NCBI GenBank assembly: GCA_025351545.1
Contig: JANXVQ010000785.1
Coordinates: forward strand, 1-6,961
Origin: Spirosoma sp.
GTDB taxonomy: Bacteria; Bacteroidota; Bacteroidia; Cytophagales; Spirosomataceae
Direction of reading: 5' to 3'
DNA: 6,961 nucleotides
Every line of letters begins with the position of its first letter. The first letter of the stretch is position 1. The notes below the pieces were generated by a model. That model did no database searches. It was given only the letters and a program-made list of their open reading frames with translations, and was not told the origin of the DNA. Below, in pieces: positions 5,256-6,961 of this stretch. A program made the translations under genes and the position numbers.

Positions 5256-6961
5256 TTATACGGGCAATAAAATACGAAACGCAGCGCCATGGCCCGGCCT
5301 TCCTTCGGCCATAATATGCCCCTGATGGTTATCGACTACTTTTTGAACGATAGCCAAACCGATGCCAGTTCCCTGATATTCGCTCCGGCCATGAAGCCGC
5401 TGAAACACCTGAAAAATTCGTTCGGCCTGGTCCTGGTCGAAACCAATGCCGTTGTCAGTTACCTCGATAAGATGAAATAGACGATCAACCTCATTAGGCG
5501 GCAGCGAGGAGCTTATCAAGTCGCGACCATATACCTGACAAGCGGTGATACTGATTGTTGGTGAGCCAGACTTTTTATCGGGCTTTGTGAACTTTAGCGC
5601 GTTACCGACAAGGTTTTGAAAGAGTTGCCCCAGTTGGGCCGCATCACCCCGAACTGTGGGGAGCGACCCAACGTTTACAACAGCCTGTTTGTCATTGATA
5701 GCCGTTTCAATATCGGTTAATACATCGGCGATCACCTGATTAAGATTTACAGGCTCAACAGTTTCACGTTTGGTAGCAATGCGGGAATATGCCAGCACAT
5801 CCTTTATAAGAATCTGCATTCGGGCCGCTGCCGATTGCATACGACCAATCATATCGGCGCCCCCATCGCCGATAATCGACGCAAATTGTGACTGAATAAT
5901 ATCGCCAAATGCCTGAATCTTACGTAAGGGTTCCTGCAAATCATGACTGGCTACGTAAGCAAACTGTTCCAGGTTTTTGTTCGACCGCTGCAACTCAACG
6001 ACGGAGTTTTCCAGTTGTTGCTGAAGTTGTTTAAGCGGTGTATAATCGCCGAAAGTAACCAGTACATCATCCCCCAGTTTGGTCGTCATTATGTCGAGCC
6101 AGACATCAATTCCACTGCTATCATAATGGAAATCGAATCGATCCGAGTCGCCTGTTCGATAGGTCTTATAATATGCGTCGAACAGGCCATTGGTTTTATA
6201 ATCGGGAAACCACGTACTACCCAGCCCACCAATAACATCATCTGCCTTCTGGCCTACGTAAGACGCCAATTGCTGATTAGCCATCCGAAACCTGAAATCA
6301 ATAACATCACCAGCTTTGTTACGTACGGGGGAAAACAGGAAGATTCCGGTCTGACAGGTATCAATAACGGTCTGTAAATCAGTGGCCGACGCTTCTAATC
6401 GCTGCTGGAGTTTTTTGAGTTCAGTATATTCGGAGAACGTAACCAGAACATCATTACCGATTTTAACGACCGTATAGTTTTCCCAGGAATCAATCTTGTT
6501 AGCCTCAAAATGGAACGTAAAATGCTGCGTTCGACCGGTTTCAAAGATGGCTACATATCGGTTGAACAATCCATTTGTCAGGTAATCAGGTAACCATCGA
6601 CTTACTAATTCACCTGTGAGGGCGTCAGGCTCCTGATCGACATAACTGGCAATCATTTGATTCGCCGTACGGAACCGAAAATCGACAATTTTATCAACTT
6701 CGTTATAAACCGGATTAATAAGAAAAATAGCCACTTGAGCCGAATCAATCACTGTTCGAAGTTCATTAGCCGACTGTTCAATGGTTATGGCTGCTCGCTT
6801 GGCAACAGATGTATCAGTCAATGTTAATACCAAACCATCGCCGAGTTTAACAGCCGCAATTCCATACCAGTTATTCAGGCCATCGTTATCGTACAATACC
6901 TCTCCATGATACGGTATGCCAGTTTGTGTTACGGTTTTATAGTGATCAAAGAGCCCAGCCT
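5256..6961 (-). CDS. Tandem-PAS sensor histidine kinase, N-terminus beyond the window
   Basis: A two-component sensor kinase whose first visible residues are inside a PAS domain. The frame is open to the right edge (it reads A-G-L-F-D-H-Y-K before position 6896), and the codon at 6894-6896 is TTG, not a convincing start. Visible parts are the end of PAS 1, a full PAS 2, a full PAS 3, a HisKA domain with the phosphorylated histidine in ASHDLQEPLRKI (codon 5943-5945), and a HATPase domain with N box (LFQNLVGNALKF), G1 (DNGIGFD), F box (IFQVFQRLH) and G2 (GTGIGLAIV). All catalytic boxes look intact. It should autophosphorylate and pass phosphate to a response regulator; none is fused and none is in the window. 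No membrane helix is visible, so this part is cytosolic. The PAS ligand is unknown. Short coiled linkers (LKKLQQRLEAS, LKQLQQQLENS) connect the modules. Confidence 0.92.
   Translation of the reverse strand, partial: AGLFDHYKTVTQTGIPYHGEVLYDNDGLNNWYGIAAVKLGDGLVLTLTDTSVAKRAAITIEQSANELRTVIDSAQVAIFLINPVYNEVDKIVDFRFRTANQMIASYVDQEPDALTGELVSRWLPDYLTNGLFNRYVAIFETGRTQHFTFHFEANKIDSWENYTVVKIGNDVLVTFSEYTELKKLQQRLEASATDLQTVIDTCQTGIFLFSPVRNKAGDVIDFRFRMANQQLASYVGQKADDVIGGLGSTWFPDYKTNGLFDAYYKTYRTGDSDRFDFHYDSSGIDVWLDIMTTKLGDDVLVTFGDYTPLKQLQQQLENSVVELQRSNKNLEQFAYVASHDLQEPLRKIQAFGDIIQSQFASIIGDGGADMIGRMQSAAARMQILIKDVLAYSRIATKRETVEPVNLNQVIADVLTDIETAINDKQAVVNVGSLPTVRGDAAQLGQLFQNLVGNALKFTKPDKKSGSPTISITACQVYGRDLISSSLPPNEVDRLFHLIEVTDNGIGFDQDQAERIFQVFQRLHGRSEYQGTGIGLAIVQKVVDNHQGHIMAEGRPGHGAAFRILLPV

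Noticed and set aside
5943..6377. Open frame of 144 codons on the plus strand opposite the histidine kinase
   Set aside because: It lies fully antisense to strongly conserved PAS and HisKA coding sequence and its product resembles no family; it is a shadow frame.
6894..6896. Possible start of the histidine kinase at 6896
   Set aside because: The codon is TTG and the frame stays open to the window edge with sequence that matches the other PAS repeats, so the gene is truncated by the window.
1..6961. A defence system, CRISPR array, prophage or insertion sequence
   Set aside because: No nuclease, transposase, integrase, spaced direct repeats or terminal inverted repeats with target duplication were seen; gene content is housekeeping and sensory.

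Overview
The window looks like ordinary chromosome from a Bacteroidota bacterium of the Cytophagales, most like Spirosoma or a relative. This is judged from the protein families (tandem-PAS histidine kinase, LolA-like secreted protein, small HERIH protein, secreted propeller-like lipoprotein), from the absence of Shine-Dalgarno sequences before the start codons I could place, and from promoter-like sequences of the Bacteroidota type (TTG, about 20 nt, then TAnnTTTG). The genus is an inference from memory of families, not from a search.

Left part (1-1130): the 3' end of a small winged-helix regulator runs rightwards off the left edge. It converges on a leftward gene for a secreted LolA-like protein. 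The two ends are separated by a perfect 13-bp inverted repeat that probably stops transcription from both sides. The LolA-like gene has the best promoter candidate in the window.

Middle part (1155-4160): a NhaD-type Na+/H+ antiporter on the minus strand, a divergent small gene on the plus strand encoding a membrane-associated protein with an HExxH zinc-protease-like motif, and a second, unrelated antiporter of the monovalent cation:proton antiporter (CPA) superfamily on the minus strand. The small gene and the CPA gene converge with only 10 nt between their stop codons. The CPA protein keeps the conserved arginine region near its C-terminus but has serine where the ion-binding aspartate is expected.

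Right part (4252-6961): a secreted lipoprotein with propeller-like sequence, then a cytosolic sensor histidine kinase whose N-terminus lies beyond the right edge. The visible kinase has three PAS repeats spaced by exactly 128 residues, followed by HisKA and HATPase domains.

Two Na+/H+ antiporters from different superfamilies within 3 kb hint at a sodium/pH homeostasis neighbourhood, but nothing in the sequence proves the genes act together. I found no CRISPR array, RNA gene, insertion sequence or defence island. The most interesting items are the small HExxH protein, the altered CPA antiporter and the strictly periodic PAS array.
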